Shown here piece after piece: positions 1-8,906 of a DNA stretch of 34,540 nucleotides. The DNA is from Cupriavidus sp. UYMMa02A (GTDB taxonomy: Bacteria; Pseudomonadota; Gammaproteobacteria; Burkholderiales; Burkholderiaceae). The stretch's first letter is position 1; every line of letters begins with the position of its first letter. The notes beneath the pieces are model-generated. The model worked only from the letters and a program-made list of their open reading frames with translations. It made no database searches and was not told the DNA's origin. The DNA lies in assembly GCA_001725945.1 (NCBI GenBank), contig LRMT01000023.1:1-34540 (forward strand), read 5' to 3'. The translations under genes were made by a program, and so were the position numbers.

Positions 1-371
1 GGTGAAGAGTTCGGCATCTTCCGGGCGCCCTTGGGACGGGGCAATAGTGCAGACAGACCACCCTCATGATACTGGCGTTCCCAGCGGCTGATGGCCCCCG
101 GATCACGAATCCCCAATATCGCTCGCATCTGAGCTTGCGACAGGTTGTCTCGTTGCATGCGCTCAAGCGCCGCCAGCTTGAATTCTGCGCTGTACTTGGT
201 ATGTCCCTTGCGTCGTAACCCGCGTTGACCATGGAGTTCATATTCGGCAACCCACTGTCGGGCCAGCGTACGGGCCAATCCATACTCCTGCGCCAGCGCC
301 CTATAACCGATATCTCCGGCTAGATATCGCTTCACTACCTTGAGCTTCAGTTGCTCGTCGTGTCTCACCAT
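1..371 (-). CDS. IS3-family transposase OrfA, partial
   Basis: The frame starts with ATG at 371 (protein start MVRHDEQLKLKVVKRYLAG) and is open to the window edge, about 123 residues. It has two helix-turn-helix-like segments: around residues 10-50 (GYRALAQEYGLARTLARQWV) and around 60-100 (AEFKLAALERM, then DPGAISRWERQYHEGG). This is the tandem-HTH pattern of IS150-like OrfA proteins, which bind the IS ends and are fused to the DDE catalytic OrfB by programmed frameshifting. OrfB is not present here because the window ends. The family assignment is by recognition of motif style; the exact IS name is not known to me. Confidence 0.85.
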   Translation of the reverse strand, partial: MVRHDEQLKLKVVKRYLAGDIGYRALAQEYGLARTLARQWVAEYELHGQRGLRRKGHTKYSAEFKLAALERMQRDNLSQAQMRAILGIRDPGAISRWERQYHEGGLSALLPRPKGARKMPNSS

Positions 372-422
372 GAAAAACACCCCAAGGGTTGGATCGGTGT
401 CCAACTCTTGGGGTGCAGTTCA
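1..422 (-). mobile_element. IS3-family insertion sequence, left part, cut by window edge
   Basis: On the minus strand the element begins at 422 with the terminal sequence TGAACTGCACCCCAAGAG and runs leftward out of the window. OrfA starts about 50 bases inside this end. The opposite type of end (TGAACTGAACCCC) lies at 34417 at the other edge of the window, so the region is bracketed by the same kind of IS in the same orientation. The bases next to the two ends (tgt at 423-425 and ttg at 34414-34416) do not form an obvious target duplication. Confidence 0.85.
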
Positions 423-471
423 TGTCGGGCCTTTTTCCATGGGATGACAATCCTCACAAAGGGTTTTCAAG

Positions 472-505
472 AAAAAGCGGGCCCGCAGTCCGGAGGTGGC
501 GGGCC
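472..505 (-). terminator. Intrinsic terminator after the SbcC-side operon
   Basis: On the minus strand, GGCCCGC (499-505) pairs with GCGGGCC (480-486) around a 12-base loop and is followed by a five-T tract (472-476). It lies just past the stop codon at 512, as expected for the end of the leftmost minus-strand operon. Confidence 0.65.
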
Positions 506-511
506 ACCGCC

Positions 512-943
512 TCACCAGCGAGTGAGCTTTTCGAGAGAGACGCCCACCATATCTGGCAAGGCTCGAACAAAGTAAACACCGACCACATCGTAGCAGGCGA
601 TGAACTCCGCGACTTCATCGATTACCGACTCTGGGTCTTGGTCGCCAATCCAGAAGCAAAAGATTGAGCCATCGTCGAATTCGGGTTTCTCGCTTACAGG
701 AAGCGTTCCAGCTATGTGAGTTGGACGAGCATCTGCCCATTCCGCTGCGCAGCTTTCCCGGAAGGGAATCAAAGTCAGCGCTAGCGCATAGGGTACTTTG
801 AACCGGGCTCTGGGCGTCGATCGCTGCTTAGACGACTGACCAGCGCCCTGGCCGGCATGTTTTTGTCGGGAATCCCCAGATGCTGCCCGGTCACTGGCGT
901 TATCGGCCGCTGAGAGCGCGGCAGAGAGCTTCTTATTAGTCAT
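512..943 (-). CDS. Hypothetical protein, 143 residues
   Basis: I do not recognise this gene. The first 45 residues are Ser/Ala/Gln-rich and probably disordered. The rest (from about FKVPYALALTLIPF) alternates hydrophobic strands with acidic patches, consistent with a small soluble domain. It is the last gene before the IS and before the terminator at 472-505, and lies 70 bases after the SbcC-like gene, so it may be cotranscribed. There is no clear Shine-Dalgarno sequence before the ATG, so the start could be further in. No signal peptide or membrane helix is visible. Confidence 0.5.
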   Translation of the reverse strand: MTNKKLSAALSAADNASDRAASGDSRQKHAGQGAGQSSKQRSTPRARFKVPYALALTLIPFRESCAAEWADARPTHIAGTLPVSEKPEFDDGSIFCFWIGDQDPESVIDEVAEFIACYDVVGVYFVRALPDMVGVSLEKLTRW

Positions 944-1012
944 GAATGGTTCGAAAGAGGAAATGCCCTCGCCCTTCGGGGCACCGGGGCATGATTGAGG
1001 CAGGATTGGGTG

Positions 1013-3331
1013 CTACTGCAGCGCTAGCGCTACGACATCTATGACAGCGTCAGCCTCGTCCACGAGGTCTGGCGTCTGCGAGATAAAAATTCCCGCTCGT
1101 AACCGCCGACCCGCAACACCTCGCGCTTCATCTTCATGAAGGCGCGCTTGCGCTCCGGATCCAGTGGCCCGTCCGCCTCGTCGGTGAACAACGTCTGGAA
1201 CGCCTGTTGCACGTGCTGCGCCCGGTAAAGCGCGATTCCGCGCGTCAGGCACTCGTTGATCCAGACTTTTTGGCCTCCACTGATCACCCCGAATTCCTTC
1301 ACGCTATCGTTGTCGGCGTCCAGCACAGCAATGGAGAAGCCCTCCCGGAGTTCCCCACTGGTGAGCGTCGTCTGAGTCTCGATCGCGATGGTGAATCGCG
1401 GCCCATAGCAGGCGAGCAGCAGCTCATTGACGATACTAGTAATGGCCGGTCCAGCGTCATCGATCGACAACGCGATCACGCCATCGTTGCCAAGGCCCTT
1501 GCCGAGCAGCTTCCACTGCGCGATCTCGGCGGACAGGCGTTGAACCTGCGACTCCAGGGCGGGCAGATCAGTAAGCTCGCGCTCAATGCGGTCGTGGTCG
1601 GTGGCCAAAGCGCTTGCGGCGGATCAGTGTTTCGATCTTGCCATCCGCTGCACTCACTGCCTCCCGAATCACCACGATCCGATGATCCAGGTCAGCAATC
1701 AACCCTGTCACGTCGGTGACGGCGAGCGTCTCTACTTCCCGCTGCACCGCAGCCAGCTGGGATTCGACGTCCTGAAGGTCCCGGGCGAACCGGTCTTTCC
1801 ATCCTGTCTCCTCCTGCGCCAGCGCACCCAGATCGCCCCGAGCCTTTCAAGGGCAGCCGCAGCGGTGTCAAGCAATGGCCGCTGGGCCGCCAGGCAGTCA
1901 GGCGCTGAAGCTCTTGGTTGTCCCGCGCGATGTGGCGCTGCAGCGCCGCCACCGCTTCACGAGCCGCTGGCAAACGCTTCAAGCTGGCCTCCATCGGCGT
2001 CAGGGCATCCTGCTTCTCCCTGTAGGTCGTACGCAGTTTCGTCACTACCACGGCCTGCGCCTCGTACTGGCCTTTGGCGTCGCGGGCCTGGGCAAGCAAC
2101 GGGCATTGGCTATGCATCGAATGCCCGCCGCAGGGCACTGTGTCCATGACATCGGTCTGGGCCTTGAGCGTCCGGGCCAACTGTGCAGCCACCGAGCCTC
2201 GCTGCTCCATCCCGCGCAGCTCGCTTGCCAGCGCCGCATGCCGCGTCGCCAAGGATTCGACTTCAGCAAGATCCCGCTGCCGGTCGGCAAGCTCTGACTG
2301 CCGACGACCAAGGGCCATCTGCACGGCATCGCGTTCGGCACCCGCCGCAGTGATCGCCTCGGACTGGGCAAGGGTTGCCTGGCTCGTAGCTTTGGCCTGC
2401 TCAAGCTCCCGCCGACGCGCTGCCGCCTTGGCGTCGGCAGCACGATCATCCGCTTTCAGCTGCTGGTTGCGGGCCCGCAACTCCAGGTTGCGCTGGTGCA
2501 ACTCACGCAAACGGGCTTCGGTACCGGCAGATGCCGACTGCTTGGCAGCCAGCGTCGCACGCTCCTGTTCCAGCTTGCTGCCTCGGTTCAGCTGCTCCGC
2601 ACGGTACGCCCGATCTGATTCGAGAGACTGATCAATCTCCCGGATCTCCCTGGCCATCGCCGCCGCAGTGTCGCGCTTGCCAGACAGCATAAGCACGTCC
2701 CTCTGCAGGCCATCGAGCGCTCGGCTCAACGCCTTGGCGACATCGCCCGCTTTCGCGGACAACTCGCGCAGGTGGTCGATACCAAGTAGCTCGGCGAGCA
2801 GCTTCTTGATCTCGGCGGCTGGTAGCTCGCCAGCGGGCGCCGGTTCTGCGCGGAAAAGACGCTGGTAAAGAATGCTTCGGCGCAGCCAAGCACCGCGTCG
2901 AGACATCGGCCATACGTCTCGGCCTTGCCATCGGATACGGTACCGTCAATCAGTTGCACCGGCTTCCAGTCGCCAGCGCCGTCCTTCTCGAACAAGTAGT
3001 ACTCTGCCTTCCGGCTCTTGCCCGGGTTGCGGAACGCGAACGCTGACCGATAGACCTTGCCGCCGTGCTCCCATTCCAAATCCTTCTCAGCGCGCGGGGC
3101 GCAAAGATGATCCCAGTATGAGAACGCATCGGCCGACATCTTGCTCGCATGGCTAGGCATGATCGGATACGGATGCAGGTTGTCCATGATCGTGGTCTTG
3201 CCGGCGCCGTTGGGGCCGACAATGGCAATCAGGCCTGACGGCAGATCTGTGAGGTCCACCGTCAGGCTATCCCGGTGCATGCCATCGCGAACGCCGTGGA
3301 AACCCGTGAGGGTCAATTTCAATGGGCGCAT
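1013..3331 (-). CDS. SbcC/Rad50-like ATPase, interrupted by about five frameshifts
   Basis: The N-terminal domain has a Walker A P-loop (GPNGAGKTT, about residues 39-47) preceded by LTLTGFHGVRD, as in SbcC/Rad50 proteins that form a DNA-end-processing complex with SbcD/Mre11 nucleases. A long heptad-like, Gln/Glu/Ala-rich coiled-coil region follows. The last part carries a signature-like segment (VISGGQKVWINECL) and a Walker B-like stretch (LFTDEADGPLD). The reading frame changes near 2820, 1893, 1834, 1612 and 1085, the last in a five-T run. Joining the pieces gives about 770 residues with no in-frame stops. The ATG at 3331 has GGAGG seven bases upstream and overlaps the end of the previous gene. 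The SbcD-like partner is encoded upstream on the same strand. Function as a nuclease ATPase is a family-based inference. Confidence 0.8.
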
Positions 3332-3834
3332 TCGACAGCCTCCGTACCGTTGAAGGAATGAAGATAGTCCGCCGGCACTTCCATCACATCGCCCTCGAAC
3401 ATGGGCTGCTCAGGAGTGTCGGGCACATCCTGCTCCGGCTGGTCAGCGATGGCGCGCTCGACAGAACGCACTGCTGCAGAGAACTGGCGTCCGGCCAATT
3501 CGAGCAGCGCCTTCCAATCATCGAGGCCAGCGATGGCCTTGAGTTCCAGAGCGCTCCACTGACCGGCAAAGCCGTTTGAGAACGACCAGATCAGGTCCTG
3601 CAGCTCCTTGGACGGTGCCACGGAGAACCAGGTGTTGCCGCCATCGGTGCCGATTGCCATCACGAGCATGTGCCCGCGCGTGGCGATCACGGCGCCGCGA
3701 TCTCGGCCGAACGGCTCGTACAGCATGCATTGCGTGAAGCCATGGCTGTCACACAGACGCTTCGCCAGAACTGTCCGCACAATGGCGGCCTCAGCGACAT
3801 GGACCCATGAGGGACCCGCGTGATAAAGGATCAT
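3319..3834 (-). CDS. Hypothetical protein between sbcD-like and sbcC-like genes
   Basis: This 171-residue protein is unrecognised. It is intact, with a soluble alpha/beta look (MILYHAGPSWVHVAEAAIVR; later AIGTDGGNTWFSVAP) and an acidic, Pro-rich C-terminal tail. It sits between the SbcD-like and SbcC-like genes on the same strand and overlaps the SbcC start by 13 bases, so it is probably translated with it and may be a third component of that complex. The start codon at 3834 has AGGAGT six bases upstream, and this ribosome-binding site lies inside a hairpin (see the leader at 3835-3950). Confidence 0.65.
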   Translation of the reverse strand: MILYHAGPSWVHVAEAAIVRTVLAKRLCDSHGFTQCMLYEPFGRDRGAVIATRGHMLVMAIGTDGGNTWFSVAPSKELQDLIWSFSNGFAGQWSALELKAIAGLDDWKALLELAGRQFSAAVRSVERAIADQPEQDVPDTPEQPMFEGDVMEVPADYLHSFNGTEAVECAH

Positions 3835-3980
3835 CTTGCACTCCTAAAATGGACGGAGCGCGCCCCTGACGGGTAGCACCCCGCCAGGGTAGAGGAAAAA
3901 AAAAGGTTGATACTGCTGAGTCGATGCGTCATTGACGCGGGTGAAACCGGGTTTCGACAGCCCTTCATGGCTGTCGGAAC
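3835..3980 (-). promoter_or_regulatory. Structured leader, copy A, with RBS-pairing switch
   Basis: The conserved hairpin GCGTC-AAT-GACGC lies at 3926-3938, followed in the RNA by ATCGACTC. Unlike the other copies it has no clear second hairpin; a nine-T run follows instead. Upstream is another stem, CGACAGCC with GGCTGTCG. Further down, a 10-pair GC hairpin (CCCTGGCGGG with CCCGTCAGGG) precedes a three-strand switch: GGGGTGC (3876-3882), GCGCTCC (3855-3861) and GGAGTGC (3838-3844, containing the Shine-Dalgarno). The middle strand can pair with either neighbour. Pairing is read directly; a regulatory role is inference. Confidence 0.6.
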
Positions 3981-4003
3981 ATGGCTTTCGCATGCTCAAA
4001 GAG

Positions 4004-5405
4004 TTAGGCGGGTTGCCCCGCGAAGAGATCATCCGTGAGCCAGTTCACGCTCGGCTCATCGCTCCGAGGCACCGGGGACGCTAATGCCACTCGATCGGGC
4101 TCATAGCAATCGACATTGCCAGGAATGGCCGGTCCGCTTGGAAGCGCTTCCGCAGGGGCCGCGCGCAGCTGCGCCAGCACGCCGTCCACGATCCATTGCA
4201 CATCGAGCGTCTCCAGCATAACTAGGCGGCCCGCCAACTGGCCGGTTTCAACGTCGGTCAACTCGCCCCAACGGGCCAGCTTCTCCGGCAGGCTCGCGGC
4301 ACGGGTAATGCCTTCAGCACGACTGCGTACAGCCGGCAGGACACGCGCCTCCATCTTGACCTCGGCACTCATGCCAAACAGCGCAAGGATCGCGTCGCGG
4401 TCAACCAGTTGGCGATGTTCCTCGTTCACCGTCCACCTGATCCGCACGAACTTGTCGGCCGCCTCCGCGGCGACATCGGCAAGCTTCGCCATATCAGGGG
4501 GGCCATCGAAATCGACGCACACGGTTTCGCGCGCTGGAGTGGTGATCAACGAAGCGGCGCCACGGCCGGGAGACACCTGCCACAGCAGGTAACCCTTCTC
4601 GCCGATCTCACCGTAGTGGAAGCGCCCGATGGAGCCAGGGTATGCCACCACCCTCCCCTCCCGTTCCCATTGCTGGGCACGGTGGATATGGCCAAGCATG
4701 AAACCGTCGCATTCGGCGTCGAACAGCGCGCCTATGGTGAACTCATGGTCAAAGCCGGCCATCGGTACGCCGTGCTCCGTCTGGCAGCCATTCACCGTGC
4801 CGTGCGACACGCCGACCGTACGCACGCCCCATGAACGCCACTGGCGATTAATGGCGCCTGCCGCGGCCAGGTACTCACCAAGATGGTCGCCCACAGCAGT
4901 TGCGGCGGCCGCCACACCGGCTGCAGCAGCCAGGATCGCCTTGTTGACGGTCGGCACGCAGGTGAACACGATGTCAGGCATGCCATGCTGTGCGAGCAGC
5001 ACGTCGATTTCGGCGGCCGTGAAGACCGGGCCGTCTGACGCTACAAACTGCCCCGCGCATAGCGCGACTTGGTGGATGCGATCGGCGACATACACCGCAT
5101 ACTTTGCGCCGATCAGGCGGAACAATTGAGCGTGCCGGGCGCTCGTGGCTGTAGGTGCCTTGAAGCATCAATACCGGCATGTGGGCCGACAGCTGGTGAA
5201 TCCTGCGTGCCAGGCAGAAAGGGCCGGCGTGTGCGCGTCCAGGCGGTGATCGGTGGAATCTCCCGACACCACCCGATGTGGCAGCCCGACGCGATCGCAT
5301 CGTCGACCGCGAAGCCGAAGCAGCGGTCTGCCTCGGCCAGATGGCCAGGCGAGTAATGCAGGTCTGAGAAGTGCCCCAGACGCAGCTATCGCCTTCATTG
5401 AGCAT
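4004..5405 (-). CDS. SbcD/Mre11-like metallophosphoesterase, frameshifted in its N-terminal third
   Basis: Metal-binding motifs of calcineurin-like nucleases can be followed across frames: GHFSDLHYSP (D-x-H), SGDSTDHRLD (G-D-x-x-D), LQGTYSHE in place of the usual GNHD motif, GVSHGTVNG and MLGHIHRAQ (G-H-x-H). The intact C-terminal frame covers 4004-5125. The N-terminal part changes frame near 5372 (a run of four G), 5265, 5225 and 5130, with no in-frame stops in the joined product of about 467 residues. AGGAGG lies four bases before the ATG at 5405; an ATG at 5398 is an alternative. The product would be the nuclease partner of the SbcC-like ATPase downstream. The substitution in the GNHD position is notable but may be typical of plasmid and phage relatives. 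Confidence 0.75.
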
Positions 5406-5455
5406 GCTACCTCCTAAATCGGTTGTGCCGGCGGGGTGCCAGCGTGGGGAAAACA

Positions 5456-5478
5456 AAGAGGACGCCGCAAGGGCGTCC
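5456..5478 (-). terminator. Intrinsic terminator-like hairpin after the Gp3-like gene
   Basis: On the minus strand GGACGCC (5472-5478) pairs with GGCGTCC (5460-5466) over a five-base loop and is followed by CTCTTTGTTTT. A second hairpin (GCTGGC with GCCGGC, about 5426-5443) lies between it and the SbcD-like start. It probably separates, or attenuates into, the sbcD-like gene. Confidence 0.55.
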
Positions 5479-5506
5479 GTAAAGGGAGCCAGCCCGGGAA
5501 GCTGAC

Positions 5507-6748
5507 TCAGGGGGAGATCCCGGCAGCGATGGCCTTGACCTGCTCGCGATATGCGACCGGGTTGTTCTCCGCGGCTACGCGCATGTCGTGAACCACCTGC
5601 CGGACTGCAACCGGTCGTTTGGTCCATCCGGCGCCAAAGCTGTCCTGCAGGAAGGCTCGCAGATCCTTGCGGTCAGGCTCGTTGTCAAAGCCGAGCCGAC
5701 CGGCAAGCTCATTGAACTCTGCGGCCAGATCCTCGTTATCCGACGGCTGGCGACATTGTTCAGCAGGCGCCTCGGGCAGCGCGCGTTCGTCATCCAACGG
5801 AAGATCCCCGGACGACTGATTCAACTGAGCCTCCTCCGGAGCGCTCTCGAGTGCCGCACTTGCACGCTGCGCGGCGTCGACATGCGAGAGCCGTGGGCGA
5901 TCCGAGCCGTCGAGCAGCCCGGCTAGATCCAGATCTGCATCGAGCGTGATCAGCCACTGCATCTGCCGCACCGGCTTGCCGGATTCGGGATCGATCCGGC
6001 TGATCTCGACCTCCTGCTTGCTCACGAAGAACTGGACGCCGACCAGGCGCCCGCGCGCCAGCGCTACGGTCTGCATGGCAGCGTGCGCTTTTTGCAGGAC
6101 GTAAATTGAGGTGGTCGGCATCTGGATCAAGCCGAGACCCCGAGTAGCCGGCACGGCAAAGTGGAACGCAGCAGAAAGGTTGCAAACGCCCTGCTGGTAC
6201 TGTGGGCAGCTGTGCGGATCGCACCGCCCGTCGGGAATGGCGTCGTCCTGCCTGAGGATGATCGGGCGGCCGCCCCACACGCGCTTCGCTCGGCTGGCAC
6301 GCGCATCGCGTTGCACCGGCGCGTAGGTCTTGCAATAGCGCAAGCCGTCCGGCCCGTACTCCGAGAAGAACTGCTTGCCACTCGCCGTGTAGGTCACCAG
6401 CTCGTTGGGCATGTTGCGCAGCCAGTCGTCGAAGGCGAACACCACAGGGAAGCGCCAGAGCTTGCGGCCGTTACCATCGTCGCGGTCTTCGCCGTAGCGC
6501 TGCATGATGTCCTCAGCTATCCCGGGATTTGTGAAATCCGATCCACGGCACGTGAACCACGGCACGTTCTTCGGGACGAGCGCGTTGCGCAGCTGGGTCC
6601 TGCGCTCGATCTCCAGCCCGATTGACTCATAGGAGTGACCTTGAGCCACCATCGCGTCGTGGATCCGCACAGCGTCGGGATTCTCTCGAGCCGTGCGGGT
6701 CAGGATCTTGATGCCCGGCCGGATCTTGCCAATGATTGGCGGCCGCAT
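5507..6748 (-). CDS. Gp3-like / 'hydrolase or metal-binding' plasmid protein
   Basis: This intact 413-residue protein resembles a family annotated on plasmids and integrative elements as 'hydrolase or metal-binding protein' and related to phage Gp3-like recombination directionality factors. Its core has an N-terminal RPPIIGKIRPGIK segment, a conserved NPGIAEDIMQRYGE region and a four-Cys-like patch (RCDPHSCPQYQQGVCNL, about residues 195-211) that could bind metal. The C-terminal third is acidic and Gln/Ala-rich and ends in a small helical domain. I chose ATG 6748 because AGAGGAG lies six bases upstream; a longer frame opens at 6811. It follows the 103-residue gene at 6760 by only 11 bases. 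The actual activity is unknown to me. Confidence 0.65.
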   Translation of the reverse strand: MRPPIIGKIRPGIKILTRTARENPDAVRIHDAMVAQGHSYESIGLEIERRTQLRNALVPKNVPWFTCRGSDFTNPGIAEDIMQRYGEDRDDGNGRKLWRFPVVFAFDDWLRNMPNELVTYTASGKQFFSEYGPDGLRYCKTYAPVQRDARASRAKRVWGGRPIILRQDDAIPDGRCDPHSCPQYQQGVCNLSAAFHFAVPATRGLGLIQMPTTSIYVLQKAHAAMQTVALARGRLVGVQFFVSKQEVEISRIDPESGKPVRQMQWLITLDADLDLAGLLDGSDRPRLSHVDAAQRASAALESAPEEAQLNQSSGDLPLDDERALPEAPAEQCRQPSDNEDLAAEFNELAGRLGFDNEPDRKDLRAFLQDSFGAGWTKRPVAVRQVVHDMRVAAENNPVAYREQVKAIAAGISP

Positions 6749-6759
6749 GGGCCGCTCCT

Positions 6760-7071
6760 CTAGAAGGCTCCTGGGTCCGTCGAAGCCACTGTAGGTGATG
6801 GGTGCATGCATACGTTCATTCCCCCTTCAGAGAGAAAGCGAACGACGCTCGCCCGGATGGACGCAGCATGCTCCCGAAGGCGCAAGGCTGTGTCTGCCCC
6901 GCGCTGGGTCGTTACGGTGTTGAGGAAGTCCGCTCGCGCGGCTTCCGGAAGACTGGCGACGTGCGCCGCCTCACAGAGGTTGCGCCAGGCCACCGGCATG
7001 TCCTTGTACATCGGACGCCGACGGGCTAGCGTTCCCGCGATGACGGCACAAATCTCGGCATCGTGGTGCAT
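6760..7071 (-). CDS. Hypothetical helical protein, 103 residues
   Basis: Unrecognised. The sequence is rich in Ala, Arg and Leu with amphipathic helices (AWRNLCEAAHVASLPEAARADFL, then ADTALRLREHAASIRASVVRFL), so it is probably a small soluble helical protein. GGGAG lies nine bases before the ATG at 7071. It directly precedes the Gp3-like gene and ends within that gene's upstream region, so the two are likely cotranscribed from the long leader at 7072-7595. Confidence 0.6.
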   Translation of the reverse strand: MHHDAEICAVIAGTLARRRPMYKDMPVAWRNLCEAAHVASLPEAARADFLNTVTTQRGADTALRLREHAASIRASVVRFLSEGGMNVCMHPSPTVASTDPGAF

Positions 7072-7595
7072 GGCAGCTTCTCCCGAAACGGTCTCTCATA
7101 AACAACAAAAGCCCGCATCCCGGGTGCACCGGAAAGCGAGCTTTGCTTAAGGGACCTGCATGCCACGCCCCTTCTGGGGGCGTGGCACTCAGGGAGCAGC
7201 GCACGAAGCGCACCGCTCATGCTGAGGACGTAAAGTCGTCCTCGTGCAGCATGGTCACGCTGCACAACAACCCATTTCGCGAACCCACAGGTTCGGCCGC
7301 AGGTTCACGGATCGGCTCGACGTCAGCCGTTCTGCCTAGGAGGGGCCTGGAGAGAGACGCCACATGGTCCCAGGCTCGAACGGTGTCAAGCGTGCACCCA
7401 TAAAAGGGCACAGCGAAAGACGCGTATTACGAGCTGATAAGGGAAGTGCTCGGCGAAAACACTTATCACAAGGAATGTCCACACCGGTAGCCAACCGGTC
7501 GGCGCGTGCGCAAAGTGCACGACTTGAAGCAAGAGATGGACTCGCCAGGAGTCAGGGTCGATGCGTCAGGGACGCGAGGTGTGAGTAAATTGTGG
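7072..7595 (-). promoter_or_regulatory. Long structured leader (about 500 bases) with element copy B
   Basis: Element copy B: hairpin GCGTC-CCT-GACGC (7563-7575), nine-base linker ATCGACCCT, then the second hairpin GACTC-CTGGC-GAGTC (7539-7553). Roughly 450 bases of apparently non-coding DNA follow before the ATG at 7071. This stretch contains further stem-loops: GATAAG/CTTATC (about 7436-7469), CGAACC/GGGTTCG (about 7279-7295), GAGGACG/CGTCCTC (7224-7243) and an 11-pair TGCCACGCCCC/GGGGCGTGGCA stem (7161-7186). I find no convincing gene inside it. A CACAAT box at 7589-7594 could be the -10. Confidence 0.5.
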
Positions 7596-7715
7596 CACCT
7601 TCGTGCTGCGGAAGCAGTGCGAAAGCTCGCGAATATCGTATAGCTTTCGATGAAATTTGATGACGATCCCTGTACCACAATTTCATGCGAGAGAGATTGC
7701 CGGATACATGGTCCT

Positions 7716-8336
7716 ATGTCTGAAGACACACAGATAGCTGCCGCTCCCCTTCCGGACGCAACGCAGCACGCCGATGACGATGCTCGAACCGACAGGATCG
7801 CAGCATCAGGCCTTCGTCCCATCGAGAGGTTCAATAGCGACGACCGCCTTTCGCGGATCGTCCCGCAAACGGACTCGGGCGCCGTCGCATCGTACTGTTC
7901 CAAGTTCGCCCGCGACTTCCTCGACGCGAACCTGTATTACTGCTCGGCCAAATTTACCGTTGCCCGCGGTGGCAAAGTCAAAGCACTGGATGAGTCGTTC
8001 AGGGAGGCGGAGATGTGGTTCGACGCCATGGTTCGCAACTTCACCGACCGCCATCAGATCGAGTTCCCAATCGCGTACATCGACATTCCGGTGAAGATCA
8101 CTCACCAGTTTGCTGGTCGCCTCCTGAGGCTTGTGCGGATGTACGACCGCCTCTTCGCCGCCACCCTGTTTTGCAGTGCTGCAGGGTCGGTGTCCGGGTC
8201 GGAGCGCGAAGATGTACTGCAACGCGCCGCCAAGCAGATCTCCCATATTCATCTGCTTTGCATCCCGGACAACGACAAGTATGCGCCAGACGGCACGCGC
8301 CTCACCCAACAACAGCCAAACGCCTTAAAGGATTGA
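7716..8336 (+). CDS. DUF1845 / AcaB-like protein of integrative and conjugative elements
   Basis: About 206 residues. The core (FARDFLDANLYYCSAKF, then KALDESFREAEMWFDAMVRNF and FPIAYIDIPVKITHQFAGRL) matches the DUF1845 family found on conjugative plasmids and ICEs, some members of which (AcaB) have been described as regulators. The acidic N-terminal 40 residues look disordered. A longer frame begins at 7650; ATG 7716 is chosen because MSEDTQ is a more natural start, but no strong Shine-Dalgarno supports either. It opens a plus-strand operon with the membrane protein at 8338 (one base after the stop) and the bactofilin. Confidence 0.7.
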   Translation: MSEDTQIAAAPLPDATQHADDDARTDRIAASGLRPIERFNSDDRLSRIVPQTDSGAVASYCSKFARDFLDANLYYCSAKFTVARGGKVKALDESFREAEMWFDAMVRNFTDRHQIEFPIAYIDIPVKITHQFAGRLLRLVRMYDRLFAATLFCSAAGSVSGSEREDVLQRAAKQISHIHLLCIPDNDKYAPDGTRLTQQQPNALKD

Positions 8337-8337
8337 C

Positions 8338-8906
8338 ATGGACCTCCGCGATATTCAGCGTATGCACGAGCAGTACGCTCAAGGGCCCATCACCATCGAC
8401 ATTGACGCAACTCCCGTCGCTGCACTCAGCGCTCCCATTAGGCAGCCGGCGCAGAGACCGGCAGCGATTACGGCTACCCTGTTTGACATACTCGACGGCA
8501 ACAAACGCCTCATCGCAATGATGCTGCTGGTTGCCGCAGTCTCGCTTCCCGCCGGATGATGTTGGCCTCGGCAAACAAAAGGTCTAACGAGAGCACCTCT
8601 GCGCCGCCTGAAAAGGCTGTATCGGCGCAGGCGTCGATCGGCGCTATCGCTGATGAAGGGATTCAGTGGCCCGGTACGAAAGAGATCCCTGATGAGGTCA
8701 CCTCGCCCACCTCTTCACCAGTGGCCGCTTCGGCCTCCGCCGTGCAGTCGTCGGCTGTGCAAGCGCCAACTGTACAAGCGCCGAACAAGGTCGCGCTAAA
8801 CAAGGCGGTTCCGTTGGACGCCCGCAAGCCCGAGGCGGCAGCGCGCACGCCGAGCCACCCTGCACCGAAACCGGCCTCTTCTCCGGCCGATGTCAAACTC
8901 TTTTGA
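8338..8906 (+). CDS. Single-pass membrane protein, probable frameshift
   Basis: The first frame (8338-8559) encodes a 50-residue cytoplasmic stretch and then a hydrophobic segment, NKRLIAMMLLVAAVSLPAG, ending abruptly. The second frame (8556-8906) begins MMLASANKRSNE and continues with an Ala/Pro/Val-rich tail containing VQAP-type repeats. Joined, they give one transmembrane helix of normal length followed by a disordered extracytoplasmic or linker region, so one indel near 8555 is likely. Alternatively the ATGA overlap at 8556-8559 is real translational coupling of two short proteins. It lies between the DUF1845 gene and the bactofilin gene and could anchor a bactofilin polymer; that is a guess from context. 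Confidence 0.55.

Noticed and set aside
1586..2631. Plus-strand frames over the SbcC-like gene
   Set aside because: Shadows created by the GC-rich codon bias of the coiled-coil region.
3926..3938. GCGTC-N3-GACGC read simply as a regulator's DNA palindrome
   Set aside because: Possible, but the G-U variant, the compensated GCGC variant and the covarying second hairpin at fixed distance fit an RNA better; kept as the alternative to be tested.
7217..7411. Minus-strand ORF of 64 residues in the long leader
   Set aside because: No ribosome-binding site, no family resemblance, and it overlaps several stem-loops.
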